Under the pieces are notes generated by a model that had not been told where the DNA came from, searched no databases, and saw only the letters and a list, made by a program, of their open reading frames with translations. Shown in pieces: positions 34,161 through 43,459 of a stretch of DNA of 64,000 nt; within the stretch, counting starts at the first letter, position 1; every line of letters begins with the position of its first letter. A program made the position numbers and the translations under genes. The stretch comes from an uncultured Geobacteraceae bacterium (GTDB taxonomy: Bacteria > Desulfobacterota > Desulfuromonadia > Geobacterales > Pseudopelobacteraceae), in contig CAJAFV010000058.1 in assembly GCA_903939115.1 (NCBI GenBank), forward strand, positions 97,534-161,533. Reading direction: 5' to 3'.

Positions 34161-34898
34161 ATGGCTGAGCAGAAGAAGCAGAAGAAAAAAATTAAACAAA
34201 CATCCTATCAGAATTACCTGGTGCCGGGAATAATCGGCCTCGCTGTCCTTGTCGGCATCGGCTTTCTGGTCAAGGTTGTCCTGACCGATTCCGGTCCACG
34301 CCAGAAGCAGCAAATATCAACGGTTACCCTGATGAAGCCGCCTCCTGAGGTGAAGGAAAAACCGCCGGAACCGGAGGTACAGAAAGAGGCGCCCAAGGAT
34401 ACCATGACCGCACCGGTCGAGATGGCGCAGCCGCAGAATCAGGCCCAGGATCAGCAGGACGCTCCGCCGGCCGGCGCTGACTTGGGGGTGGAAGGTGACG
34501 GGGCTGCCGGTTCCGATGGCTTTGGCCTGGCAGCCAAGGGTAAGGGTAAGGGGCGTGACATCACCCTGGGGGGTGGCGGCGGTAGCGGTGGCTTGAACAG
34601 GCTGGCGATGATGTCCAAATATGGCTGGTACACCAGCAAGGTGCAGGAAGAGATCAAGAAGCAGATGCGCAAACTGTTCGATCAGGATGGCGGGATTCCT
34701 AAAGGGAAGTATCAGGCTATGGTTAAAATTCATCTTGATGCGAAAGGCGCAGTTGTCAAATATCAGATAATCGCATCGTCCGGAAATGATCGGGTGGATG
34801 AGGCACTCAAAGGCTCTCTGCCCGGTTTTAAAATTAGTCAGCCGCCACCGGAAGGGATGCCATCCGGAATGACGGTCAGAATTGTCTCGCAAGGGTAG
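34161..34898 (+). CDS. TonB-like energy transducer
   Basis: A 245-residue protein. Lys-rich cytoplasmic start, one helix (YLVPGIIGLAVLVGIGFLVK), a Pro/Glu-rich stretch (VKEKPPEPEVQKEAP), a Gly-rich linker (GGGGGSGGL), and a C-terminal TonB/AgmX-type domain (~155-245: MVKIHLDAKGAVVKYQIIAS; VDEALKGSLPGFKISQPPPE). It lies 13 bases after exbD. It should transmit energy from ExbBD to an outer-membrane partner. No classical TonB-dependent receptor is nearby, so the porin or TpsB are candidate partners. Confidence 0.85.
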   Translation: MAEQKKQKKKIKQTSYQNYLVPGIIGLAVLVGIGFLVKVVLTDSGPRQKQQISTVTLMKPPPEVKEKPPEPEVQKEAPKDTMTAPVEMAQPQNQAQDQQDAPPAGADLGVEGDGAAGSDGFGLAAKGKGKGRDITLGGGGGSGGLNRLAMMSKYGWYTSKVQEEIKKQMRKLFDQDGGIPKGKYQAMVKIHLDAKGAVVKYQIIASSGNDRVDEALKGSLPGFKISQPPPEGMPSGMTVRIVSQG

Positions 34899-34931
34899 AT
34901 AACTATATGAATGAAATGGAGAGTTTTTGAT

Positions 34932-36797
34932 ATGCGGTATCACACAAAGTTGGTCAGCACCGTTGTTTCCTTATTGTTTCTGGCGGTAACCGCCACGGCC
35001 GGCGCTGCTGCGCCGGGTGACGGTGTTGAGGCGCTGCTTGATATTTTGAGCGCCAAAGGTGTCATCTCCGTTGAAGAAGCGGCCGTGCTGAAGAGTAAAC
35101 CGGGGTCTGCTTCCGGTATAGATATGGGGAAGTTGATTGAGCTGCTCCAGAATAAAGGCACCATCAGTGCGAAGGAAGCGGAGGATTTACACCTGGGAAG
35201 CAGTGGCCAGGCAACTCGTGAATCCATGAAACCGGTTGTACCTGCCGACGGCGTGCTGGAGAGCTCAGTCGCGGCGCTACCGGAGAAAGAGATCAAACCG
35301 GTTATCGAGGTACTCCGCGAACAGGGGGTTCTCGGGACAGACGAGGCCGCCCAGCTCGGTGACAGAATCGGCAAAAAGTGGAAGGCGGAAGATGATGATC
35401 GTATTGCCTCCAGCGACGACGACATGGAGTATCGCCGGACAACACTGTCAAAAGAGGTGATTCTCTCCGAAATTGCACTATTGCGTCAGCAGGCAGTTAT
35501 CAACGGCGAAGAGGCCGTAAGAATCAAGGAACGTTTTCTGCACAAGCTATCGCTGGAACAGATCGCCGGTGCAACTGACGAAAGCATACGCCGGGATATG
35601 CAGGCACAGGTAGCCGAAAAAATCGTGCCGATTCCGGGATGGACCAAGCGCATCAGAGTGGGCGGAGACTTCCGCCTGCGCTATGAGGGCAATTACTTTG
35701 GCTCCGGTAACGGTATTTTTGTCAAACCTGACAATACGACCCAGATGCTCAACAGTACGGTCGATCGGGAGATGCTGCGAATACGGGCGCGCCTAGCCTT
35801 CACCGCCAAAGTTAATAACGAGGTTGAGGTTGGCTTAGGTCTGGCAACCGGCAGCACAACCAACCCTGTCTCCACAAATGCGACACTGGGTGACTCGTTT
35901 AACAAGAAGAACTTTCTGCTCGATGCCGCCTACATAAAGTGGGATCCGTCTGCGAGCTTGACTCTGTGGGGCGGCCGCTTTGCAAGTCCCTGGTTCGGAA
36001 GTGATCTGATCTGGGATCAGGATATCAATTTTGACGGTGTAGCTTTTTCATATAAATCAAAATTCAACTCAACACTCAGCATGTTCCTGACCGGCGGCGC
36101 CTTCGCTGTACAGGAGGTCGAGTATTCCAGCCGCGACAAATGGCTGTACGCAGGACAAGTAGGCGTTCAGTACCGCGACGACAAGAAGTTGACCGCCACA
36201 CTTGCCGCTGCTATCTACGATTTTGAAAATGTCACTGGTCGGGCTAATACCCCCTCCCAACCGGGGGTGAACGATTATACTGCGCCACTGTTCCAGCAGA
36301 AGGGTAATACCCTGTTCGATATTGATCCGTCTGCGACGATTAAAACCGCCTATGCCGCCGAGTTCCGCGAGTTGAATATCGCCGGAGCCCTCAATCTCGG
36401 TTTTTGGGATCCGCTGCGGGTCGTACTGATGGGTGATTACGTCAACAACATTGGTTACGACTCTGCCAAGGTGAATGCATTGACGGGGCATGCGGTAAAA
36501 AAAGAGACCGACGGGTACCAGATCGGATTGTCTGTCGGTTACCCGTCGACACGGGAATATGGCCAGTGGAAGCTGCTCACCAACTATAAATATCTTGGGT
36601 CGGATGCTGTGATGGATGCTTTTGCAGATTCGGATTTCCATCTGGGCGGTACTAACGCCAAAGGCTGGACTATCGGGGGTGACCTCGGGGTTGGCAAAAA
36701 TACCTGGATTTCTTCCCGCTGGATCACGACCAACGAAATTTCCGGACCACCGTTTGCCGTTGATGTTTTTCAGTTTAACTTGAACGCGAGGTTCTGA
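34932..36797 (+). CDS. Putative outer-membrane porin with N-terminal repeat region
   Basis: A 621-residue protein with signal peptide (LVSTVVSLLFLAVTATAGAA). Residues ~30-190 contain four short related helical repeats of the form LL..GVIS.EEA (LLDILSAKGVISVEEAAVLK; LLQNKGTISAKEAEDL; VLREQGVLGTDEAAQL; LLRQQAVINGEEAVRI). Residues ~225-621 form a beta-barrel of the putative-porin family (VGGDFRLRYEGNYFG; AYIKWDPSASLTLWGGRF), ending in ...FQFNLNARF with terminal Phe. GGAG precedes the ATG at 34932, which starts the signal peptide. It is in the ExbBD-TonB operon, so it may be the energised outer-membrane component. Confidence 0.85.
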   Translation: MRYHTKLVSTVVSLLFLAVTATAGAAAPGDGVEALLDILSAKGVISVEEAAVLKSKPGSASGIDMGKLIELLQNKGTISAKEAEDLHLGSSGQATRESMKPVVPADGVLESSVAALPEKEIKPVIEVLREQGVLGTDEAAQLGDRIGKKWKAEDDDRIASSDDDMEYRRTTLSKEVILSEIALLRQQAVINGEEAVRIKERFLHKLSLEQIAGATDESIRRDMQAQVAEKIVPIPGWTKRIRVGGDFRLRYEGNYFGSGNGIFVKPDNTTQMLNSTVDREMLRIRARLAFTAKVNNEVEVGLGLATGSTTNPVSTNATLGDSFNKKNFLLDAAYIKWDPSASLTLWGGRFASPWFGSDLIWDQDINFDGVAFSYKSKFNSTLSMFLTGGAFAVQEVEYSSRDKWLYAGQVGVQYRDDKKLTATLAAAIYDFENVTGRANTPSQPGVNDYTAPLFQQKGNTLFDIDPSATIKTAYAAEFRELNIAGALNLGFWDPLRVVLMGDYVNNIGYDSAKVNALTGHAVKKETDGYQIGLSVGYPSTREYGQWKLLTNYKYLGSDAVMDAFADSDFHLGGTNAKGWTIGGDLGVGKNTWISSRWITTNEISGPPFAVDVFQFNLNARF

Positions 36798-36849
36798 TTC
36801 AGTTGAGAGATGAGATAGAACCGATGAGGGATGAGAGTTGAGGGATGAA

Positions 36850-37560
36850 ATGATGAGGTATTACAGTAAGCCCAAAGAACGTATTTCTTCACTATTCACG
36901 CTTCAGCCTCTGTTTTACCGGTTGTTGTTCCTGACATTGCTGTCGGTTCAGATGTTTGCCATCGGCGCGTGGGCCGGCGAACCTGCCCTAAACGTGACTC
37001 GTGCCGCTACGGTGAACGGGATCGTGATCAGCGAGCAGGATTTCAAGAGGGAGCTGGAACGGATTCAACGTCAGAAAGGGATCAGTGCCGAAAAGTCTGA
37101 CGAAGCGACGCAAGCCAATGTGAAGCGTGAGGCACTGGAGAATCTGATCAGTCGTGAGATTCTCTATCAGGAAAGTGTGAAACAGCACATTACTATTGAT
37201 GCATCAGTTATTGAGCGCGAAGTTGATCAGGCGAAAGCAAAGTTTGCCACACCAGAACAGTTCACGGAAAATCTACGCCGCATCAATATGACTGAAACCA
37301 CGGTTCGGGAGCAGGTTATGCGCGGGCTTGTCATGCGTAAGCTCATTGAGAGCTCTGTTGGCAAGAATGACGCTGCATCTGATGAAGAGCTGAAAAAATA
37401 TTACGAGCAGCATCGGGATGTTTTTACTTCATCTTTTGATGAAGCCAGGGAAAAAGTCAGGGGTCTGCTGCTTCAGGAAAAAAATCTCACACTGCTGCAG
37501 CGCTACGTGAAGGGCCTGCGGGATGCCGCGACGGTTGTTATCTTGCTGTCGGGGGAATAA
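36850..37560 (+). CDS. SurA-like periplasmic chaperone lacking a parvulin domain
   Basis: A protein of about 236 residues with a signal peptide or anchor (LLFLTLLSVQMFAIGAWAGE). The body matches the SurA N-terminal chaperone region (AATVNGIVISEQDFKRELER; REALENLISREILYQESVKQ; RRINMTETTVREQVMRGLVM) and the C-terminal helix (SFDEAREKVRGLLLQEKN). The central PPIase (parvulin) domain is absent, so this is a chaperone-only form. Last gene of the ExbBD-TonB-porin operon, probably helping outer-membrane or secreted clients. The start is one of two adjacent ATGs after GAGGGATGA. Confidence 0.8.
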   Translation: MMRYYSKPKERISSLFTLQPLFYRLLFLTLLSVQMFAIGAWAGEPALNVTRAATVNGIVISEQDFKRELERIQRQKGISAEKSDEATQANVKREALENLISREILYQESVKQHITIDASVIEREVDQAKAKFATPEQFTENLRRINMTETTVREQVMRGLVMRKLIESSVGKNDAASDEELKKYYEQHRDVFTSSFDEAREKVRGLLLQEKNLTLLQRYVKGLRDAATVVILLSGE

Positions 37561-37582
37561 TCAATTCCCCCCTTGTCTGTCG

Positions 37583-37600
37583 TTGTAACGCAATTGTAAC
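37583..37600 (+). promoter_or_regulatory. Tandem TTGTAAC boxes
   Basis: TTGTAACGCAATTGTAAC: two TTGTAAC boxes with starts 11 bases apart (one helical turn), upstream of the 69-residue gene at 37682. They match the box half of the shared motif without a good TATAGT. Confidence 0.4.
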
Positions 37601-37681
37601 AGCAAAATAATTGAAAATCTGGTATTTACACATTACAATACCATCTTTCAGAGAGTGTTTTACTCGGAATCAGGAAAATGT

Positions 37682-37891
37682 ATGCTATCAAAGTATAATA
37701 AACAACAGCTACAGACTGCTGCTGCAGCACTGAAAAACCATGAAGAATCACAATTTATCAGTCATGAATGGGAGGAACTTGTCTCCCGGTTATGCCACCA
37801 TCATGACCCTGCTCTTCGAGAAAAAATGGAGAGAGAGATGAAATCGATTTTGGCAAAGAATCCTGGATTCAAAACATTCAAGGATTCTTGA
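37682..37891 (+). CDS. Small hypothetical protein
   Basis: A 69-residue, charged, predicted helical protein (MLSKYNKQQLQTAAAALKNH; LREKMEREMKSILAKNPGF). AGGAA lies 7 bases before the ATG. No signal peptide or recognised domain. Flanked by TTGTAAC boxes upstream and a large perfect palindrome downstream, so it seems to be an independent unit. Confidence 0.55.
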   Translation: MLSKYNKQQLQTAAAALKNHEESQFISHEWEELVSRLCHHHDPALREKMEREMKSILAKNPGFKTFKDS

Positions 37892-37934
37892 TTCATATTC
37901 TGAATCCCAAAGTAACATCTGCCGTGGTAGTGAG

Positions 37935-37983
37935 CAATATTTCGGGGGCGGAACCGCACACTGGATCCGCCCCCGAAATATTG
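37935..37983. repeat. Perfect 18-bp inverted repeat
   Basis: CAATATTTCGGGGGCGGA and its exact complement flank a 13-base loop (37953-37965). There is no U-run on either side. It could be a terminator-like or REP-type element; I see no second copy in the window. Confidence 0.7.
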
Positions 37984-38104
37984 TTGGTGCCCGGATCGAA
38001 TGTTGACTCCTTTCACGGACGATCAAAATTACTGCTATATCCGAATTACCCCACCTTTTATCTGCAACAAATCTTAACTAAAAAGTAATCTCATCGCCGC
38101 ATCA

Positions 38105-38127
38105 CTGTAACATTACTATGCTAGTAT
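38105..38127 (+). promoter_or_regulatory. Promoter-like motif for the glutaminase-like gene
   Basis: CTGTAACATTACTATGCTAG, TAT: same box and spacing as at 17579 and 31878, ending 54 bases before the ATG at 38182. Confidence 0.55.
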
Positions 38128-38181
38128 TCCGAATCTGATTCATCAGCTGAAACTCTGTTGTGTGAAGCAAAGGAATAATTT

Positions 38182-38856
38182 ATGGGCGGAATTTTTTGTT
38201 ATATCGGGACGCAAAAGGCACCACATATCGTAATGGAGGGGCTGCAGAAGCTGGAAAACCAAGATTATGACTCAGCAGGTATCTGTTCTGTTGAGCGGAA
38301 CAAAACGCATATCAGGCGGAGCAAGGGCAAGCTGGAGAATCTTTCCCGCTTGCTGGCTGCCGTTCCGATGTGGGGTACCATTGCCATGGGGCATCTCCGC
38401 ACCGCTACTCATGGCAGAGCGAGCGAGATCAATGCGCATCCGCACAAGGCCGGACCGGTAGTGTTGGTTCATAATGGCGCTATTGTCAATTTTGAGGAGA
38501 TTAAAAACTCGCTGCAGAGTGACTATCATACGTTTAAGAGCGAGACTGACTCTGAAGTAATCGCCCACTTGATCGAGCAGAAGATGTACGCCGGCAGCGG
38601 TTTTGAAGGAGCTGTTCGTGCGGCGCTCCTCGAATTGCAAGGTACATTCTCCCTCTGCCTCGTTTCCGAGACAGAGCCGGGAACCATGATTGCCGCCGTT
38701 CATGGCTCTCCGCTGTTTGTTGGTTGTGCTGGCAACGAGTATTTCATCGCCTCCGAAATGCAGCCGGTTTTGGACTACACCAGTGAAATAATTTCAATGA
38801 AAGATGGTGAGATGGCGGCTTTTAAAGACGGGTCGGTGCGGGTTTCTACGATATAG
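38182..38856 (+). CDS. Stand-alone GlmS-type glutaminase domain lacking the catalytic cysteine
   Basis: A 224-residue protein aligned to the class II glutamine amidotransferase half of GlmS. Pocket residues line up with GlmS: Arg73-Thr76-His77 (GHLRTATHG), Asn98-Gly99 (VHNGA), Asp123 (SETDSEV). Residue 2, which must be the N-terminal nucleophilic Cys (MCGI in GlmS), is Gly (MGGIFCYIG). The sugar isomerase half is absent. It therefore probably cannot hydrolyse glutamine by the normal route and may be a glutamine-binding sensor or subunit. The change would need one base (TGC to GGC), so a sequencing error is possible. AAAGGA precedes the ATG. It heads the polysaccharide region. Confidence 0.8.
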   Translation: MGGIFCYIGTQKAPHIVMEGLQKLENQDYDSAGICSVERNKTHIRRSKGKLENLSRLLAAVPMWGTIAMGHLRTATHGRASEINAHPHKAGPVVLVHNGAIVNFEEIKNSLQSDYHTFKSETDSEVIAHLIEQKMYAGSGFEGAVRAALLELQGTFSLCLVSETEPGTMIAAVHGSPLFVGCAGNEYFIASEMQPVLDYTSEIISMKDGEMAAFKDGSVRVSTI

Positions 38857-38872
38857 GGTGAGGCTGTTTGCC

Positions 38873-39375
38873 TAATGGTGGGACAGTTATTTAAAGGTGG
38901 ATTTTTTGAAAGCCACGGTGTAACTGGCCCTGAAGCGCGAGGAGTTTAATGGCGAGTTTCGGCGGTTTTTGCAGGAACAGGTGCGAGACAGCAGGTGATA
39001 CCTACAACTCAGGCAGGGCAAGATTTAAGTAAGTGCTGAAATTTTCGGCACTGCGCGTCATCTTGGTTTCTGCGGCTTGTCGCATCCTTGGATATCTGTT
39101 ATGCCGTGATAAGCCTGAAAATGCGGATACAGTGAATTTATTTCATAGGTCCTGGCTATAATGTACGCTAATGGATGCTGAAGAAGCCAATAAGGGATGG
39201 GTAACCGTGTTATTGAATTGATTTAGTCTTTTTCGATTTGAGAGTTTAAACGTGTTGAGCAAAATTGTTTGAAACAGCCTGATATAAAAGAAAACTGGTG
39301 TTTTTTAATGTTGAAATTACCTGTTTGGTTCCGGCTACGCCGTCTTAGGGTAATAGGATCGAAAGGAGTGAGTGA
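38873..39375. other. Non-coding interval before the AT-rich block
   Basis: No plausible gene on either strand. It marks the change from GC-richer to AT-rich sequence at the start of the glycosyltransferase cluster. A ribosome site (GAAAGGAG) precedes the next gene. Confidence 0.5.
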
Positions 39376-40239
39376 ATGAAAGAGTTCAAGCCTATTTCTG
39401 AAAAAATATACAGTGTCTGTTATGATGTTGAACTAAATGTTACACGACACAATGAAATAGATGCTGCAAAATGGGCTAGATGTAACTCTGTAAGACATGC
39501 TCATACCATAAAGTCCATAATTAAAATTATTTGTGAGCAAAAACTTAAAACGGTTAAGGTTTTAAATGCGTCAGGATTGGCATGTGGACATCAAGATTTT
39601 TCAATTGTGAAATATCTTACTGATACCGGAAATTTTGATGTTGAATGGACAGCATTTGAAAGTCCAAACAGTGAATATTTGTCTATTCCGGCCTTCGATA
39701 AGTATGTCAGGGAGTTAAATATAAACGTTGAATTGTCTGATTTCAAAAATGAGACAAATCTGTATGGTGATAAAGAGAATTATTATGATGTTATTTTATT
39801 AACCGAGATTGTTGAACATTTAGACCATTCAACTATGTTAAGAGCGTTGCGACGACTTCGAATGAAATTGGCTGACGATGGTATTCTCATTATCACAACT
39901 CCAAATTTGATCAGCTTGTTAAATCGTATTAGATTTTTGTTGGGAGACGGTGATATTTGCTATTTTGGCGATGGTATTACTAATTTAGAGAAGGGACTCT
40001 ACGGGCATATTACTCTGTACGACCTAAATAGACTGCAAAGAATTCTAGGAGATCTTGGGTATAACATCAAAAATTCTTATACATTTGATTATGGCAGCGG
40101 CCCTCGCGATATTTCCTTTATCAAAGAATTGTTGCATAAATCTATTAATATAATTAGTTCATATTTATCCAATTCATCTGAGTGTATTTACATAGAATGC
40201 GAAAAAGGAGAAAGAGCAGAGATACTAAATGCAATATGA
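39376..40239 (+). CDS. SAM-dependent methyltransferase (class I)
   Basis: A 287-residue protein. A Rossmann-type opening around TVKVLNASGLACGHQDFS and the motif YYDVILLTEIVEHLDHSTML, then LADDGILIITTPNLISLLNR, are characteristic of class I methyltransferases acting on sugars or lipid-linked glycans. AT-rich codon use contrasts with the exosortase and TpsA genes. It overlaps the next gene by 11 bases. Confidence 0.72.
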   Translation: MKEFKPISEKIYSVCYDVELNVTRHNEIDAAKWARCNSVRHAHTIKSIIKIICEQKLKTVKVLNASGLACGHQDFSIVKYLTDTGNFDVEWTAFESPNSEYLSIPAFDKYVRELNINVELSDFKNETNLYGDKENYYDVILLTEIVEHLDHSTMLRALRRLRMKLADDGILIITTPNLISLLNRIRFLLGDGDICYFGDGITNLEKGLYGHITLYDLNRLQRILGDLGYNIKNSYTFDYGSGPRDISFIKELLHKSINIISSYLSNSSECIYIECEKGERAEILNAI

Positions 40240-41872
40240 TGTGACATCAGTAACAGATCGCGGTTTGGCCCAACTTGCAAACAGGCTGCTCAAACCGTCG
40301 CTGTTTTTTATGGCATGCATTTCATTTTTGATGACCGGAATTTTAGCCACTGTCTGCGCCGGCCAGAAGGATCTCATAAGCGATTCCGGCAAGCCGTTTT
40401 ATTTTGGCGTGTACATATATGACTATAGATTGAGGGAACTTGCTCGTGAAAAAGGCAAAAAGGTAGAACAATTATTAGATGAAGAGATGACTAACATCAG
40501 TAATAAAGGGGTGAATGCAATTTATCTTACAGTATCAAGGCCTGAATATTTCAATGCCTATGAAAAGATCGCAGCAAAGCATTGCATAAAACTCATCCCG
40601 CAACTGGAATTTGTTTATTTTCAAGAAAAGTGGTCGGAACGAGAGATGGATGACAAGGCGCGACTTGCAGGCAAATTCATGCAACAACATAAAGATTCGC
40701 CACAGGTTCTTGCCTGGTCGGTACGGGAAGAAATTCCCCAAAAGGATGTCTTCAAGCTTGCACGTTATTATTCGAAAATAAGAGCCTATGCTCCAGACGC
40801 CAAATTCAATTTAGTTCATTCCGACATACGAGCAGCCCGTGACCAGCCCGTTCCATATCCGCATATAGAAGGTACGGACCGCTACGGGTTCTGGTGGGAG
40901 TTCTCAGGGGGAGGGTATCTAGCGTCCCCATCCTTTGCCTTGAATTGGTCACGCGATCAATTTTCTATTTTTCATGAGGAAGCTGCCAAGCATGGTGCTG
41001 ATTTCATGGCAGTCATCACTCAGGGAGGACTTGCTCTTCCAGCTTACGCCCAAAAGTATGGCAACGGTCCTATCGGTTCTGAAGTATCGGAAAAGGAAAG
41101 ACAACTTTATTTCAAAATTCGTGAATTTGCAAAAGATGGACGCATGGGATGGAAGAGGTTCACGACTGATAAGGGACCGCGCTATAATGTCTGGAAGTAT
41201 TACCGGCTTCCTAAAAATTGCATGAAAGCACTGGCGTGGAGTGCCGTTATGGAAGGGGCGCGGTCCTTTTTCTGCTGGGCGTACTGGCCCTTTACAAAGA
41301 CGGAACTGGGCCTTGACTTTAAATCCTCAGCAATTTCGGGAGGGCAAGATGAAGCCTATCTATGGACTCTCGCCGACCGGCCCGGCAAGCCTAATCCCCA
41401 ACTTGATGAGTTTGCTGAATCGGCTCGTGAAATCAGGCAGTACGAAAAGATTATCACATCCATGCAGAAGGTACCCGACTCCCCGGTGCATTGCATAGAG
41501 AAAGATTTTTATAATAGAGCTTTTGTCTTTCCAGGATTGACTGGAAAAGTGATAGTTCTTCACAATGCAAACGTCGGCACCTGGCCTGCCAACAGTGCCA
41601 ACTTTTTTAAAGATACTGATCCAATTTATATTGATGACGACGGAAATTTAGTGGGATACAAGGCTTTTCACAATGAAATGGTTGTAAATTGTAATATTAC
41701 TGCGCAAGCAAACGGCACTTACCTGTTTGATATAGTGTCATTCAAACAATTACCATCTCATAATGGGGCATACACGACCTCTATAAAACCGGGTTCTGGT
41801 AAATTGCTCTATTTTGGCAATGAGGAAGATGCTCGTAAGTTACACGATATGGTAATTAGGAATACGCTATAG
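40229..41872 (+). CDS. Membrane-anchored or secreted glycoside-hydrolase-like protein
   Basis: A 547-residue protein with one N-terminal hydrophobic segment (SLFFMACISFLMTGILATVC). The body looks like a TIM-barrel carbohydrate-active protein (KPFYFGVYIYDYRLRELARE; VLAWSVREEIPQKD with a possible catalytic Glu; EGTDRYGFWWEFSGGGY; WSAVMEGARSFFCWAYWPF), with a beta-rich C-terminal part. No exact family assigned. Its place in the polysaccharide block suggests it trims or modifies the exported glycan. Confidence 0.55.
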   Translation: MQYDVTSVTDRGLAQLANRLLKPSLFFMACISFLMTGILATVCAGQKDLISDSGKPFYFGVYIYDYRLRELAREKGKKVEQLLDEEMTNISNKGVNAIYLTVSRPEYFNAYEKIAAKHCIKLIPQLEFVYFQEKWSEREMDDKARLAGKFMQQHKDSPQVLAWSVREEIPQKDVFKLARYYSKIRAYAPDAKFNLVHSDIRAARDQPVPYPHIEGTDRYGFWWEFSGGGYLASPSFALNWSRDQFSIFHEEAAKHGADFMAVITQGGLALPAYAQKYGNGPIGSEVSEKERQLYFKIREFAKDGRMGWKRFTTDKGPRYNVWKYYRLPKNCMKALAWSAVMEGARSFFCWAYWPFTKTELGLDFKSSAISGGQDEAYLWTLADRPGKPNPQLDEFAESAREIRQYEKIITSMQKVPDSPVHCIEKDFYNRAFVFPGLTGKVIVLHNANVGTWPANSANFFKDTDPIYIDDDGNLVGYKAFHNEMVVNCNITAQANGTYLFDIVSFKQLPSHNGAYTTSIKPGSGKLLYFGNEEDARKLHDMVIRNTL

Positions 41873-42029
41873 GCGCAACTTGCAGTCGCGCATGCTTCAC
41901 TGGGACTTCTTCGCCGTCTGGGCTGGAGATAAAGCTGATGGTTTTTGTGACGATATAAGACCAGCCAAGAGTTTCTTTGTATTAATCTAAGGTCGTTCAG
42001 AGTCTAGCCATCAAGTAGGTAGGGTATTC

Positions 42030-43355
42030 ATGAAATTGTTATCAAAAGAAACTCTGTATGTCATATGTTTATCCTTGCCATTTTATTCAGAAGTCATTCG
42101 TAAGTACTTATATTTCGATAATATAGTTTACATCGTGTCAGACTCAATTTTATTTTTAGTAGCGTTATTCATCTTTTTTAGACTGCAGCATTTTTTTTTA
42201 TATGCTTATTTGCTACTGATAAGTGCCTATGTGTCATGGGCAATTATTCCATACCTTTTCTCTGAACACAATCCTGTGCTTATTTCTGTCGGGATACGTC
42301 CGCTGCTGATTCCATACTGTTGCATGATCATCGCCTTTGCACTCTTCAATACTCAACGCACAGAAGTTGCAGATAAAATGATGAACATCAACGCTGTCTT
42401 CTGGATATTGCTAGCTGGATCTGTAGCTTTGCTCCAATTATACCTTGGGCCAAACCATCCCATAAACGCCCTCCCAAATGAGTTAAGTAAGCTCAGCGGA
42501 CAAGGCATTGGTGACTATTCTGTTAATGGGCACGTAATTAAGGGGCTGTTCAGACCAGCTTCAATATTTCTCCACACAGGTAAATTCGGACAGTTTGCCT
42601 TTGTCACATCATTGGCTGTCGTATCTCGTATTGCTGGATACTTCAGGGCAAGTCCTGTACAGATGTTTTTGATATTATTCTGTGCGATTATTATATTTAT
42701 CTCTGGGCAGCGTTCCTCAATGGTCTTGTTTACGTTCTATTTTCTCATGTTTTTTGTCTATAACAAAAAGATCAATTTCCAATTTCTTTTTTTTATTCTC
42801 TTAGCCTCAGCATTGCTCATTGTGCTTGTTCCGCAAGAGTACCTCCTGTTCCCTCTCATTCGAACTGTTAGCGGAGTCTCCGATGCCTCGACGAGGTTTT
42901 CTGGGACGTCTTCAAATCTGTCTGAAATTCTGAGTTCATACTCTGTTTTCGGCGAAGGGATAGGATTTTTTACTTTTGGTTCAAAGCAATTTGGCGGCTC
43001 CGTTTTATATGAATATAGCAAGATCTTTAGCGCTTCTGAAAATGGTTGGCTTAGAATAGTTGCTGAGAGTGGGATAATTGGTGCTGCCATATACCTTGTA
43101 TTAATGACCTCTATTGTTATCCGTTCATACAAAGCGTTAAGGGAACTCCCTGCACCCCGAAAATGGCTCGCATTTACTTCATTTTCCGTGTCCATCGGTT
43201 TCATGTTATGGGCCCTTACGCACGATTTATTTGGCAATTATTTGTCAATGCTGATGCTTTTTACATTCTTCGGTGCATCAGAAGGGAGCTTGTATCGCCA
43301 TCGACTTGGAGAGATTAATGGTCAACAGTCTAACAATACGGCGCGAACAGCTTGA
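42030..43355 (+). CDS. O-antigen/exopolysaccharide polymerase (Wzy-like)
   Basis: A 441-residue protein with about ten membrane helices, low sequence complexity in the helices, and a large periplasmic loop (SKLSGQGIGDYSVNGHVIKG...PASIFLHTGKFGQFAFV) followed by ISGQRSSMVLF and GEGIGFFTFGSKQFGGS. Topology and these loops fit the Wzy/O-antigen-ligase superfamily. AGGTAGGG precedes the ATG. It would polymerise repeat units flipped by the protein encoded next. Confidence 0.72.
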   Translation: MKLLSKETLYVICLSLPFYSEVIRKYLYFDNIVYIVSDSILFLVALFIFFRLQHFFLYAYLLLISAYVSWAIIPYLFSEHNPVLISVGIRPLLIPYCCMIIAFALFNTQRTEVADKMMNINAVFWILLAGSVALLQLYLGPNHPINALPNELSKLSGQGIGDYSVNGHVIKGLFRPASIFLHTGKFGQFAFVTSLAVVSRIAGYFRASPVQMFLILFCAIIIFISGQRSSMVLFTFYFLMFFVYNKKINFQFLFFILLASALLIVLVPQEYLLFPLIRTVSGVSDASTRFSGTSSNLSEILSSYSVFGEGIGFFTFGSKQFGGSVLYEYSKIFSASENGWLRIVAESGIIGAAIYLVLMTSIVIRSYKALRELPAPRKWLAFTSFSVSIGFMLWALTHDLFGNYLSMLMLFTFFGASEGSLYRHRLGEINGQQSNNTARTA

Positions 43356-43459
43356 AAGCAAGAAGTACCATCTCAATAAAACCAAAATTGTAAGCAATTT
43401 TATATCATTAGGCAGTTGATTATTTCATCGCGCTCGATTAATTCTTTTTGCAGGGTAGT

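Noticed and set aside
38873..39375. Possible gene in the gap before the methyltransferase
   Set aside because: Stops in all frames within short distances and no protein-like composition. Treated as non-coding.
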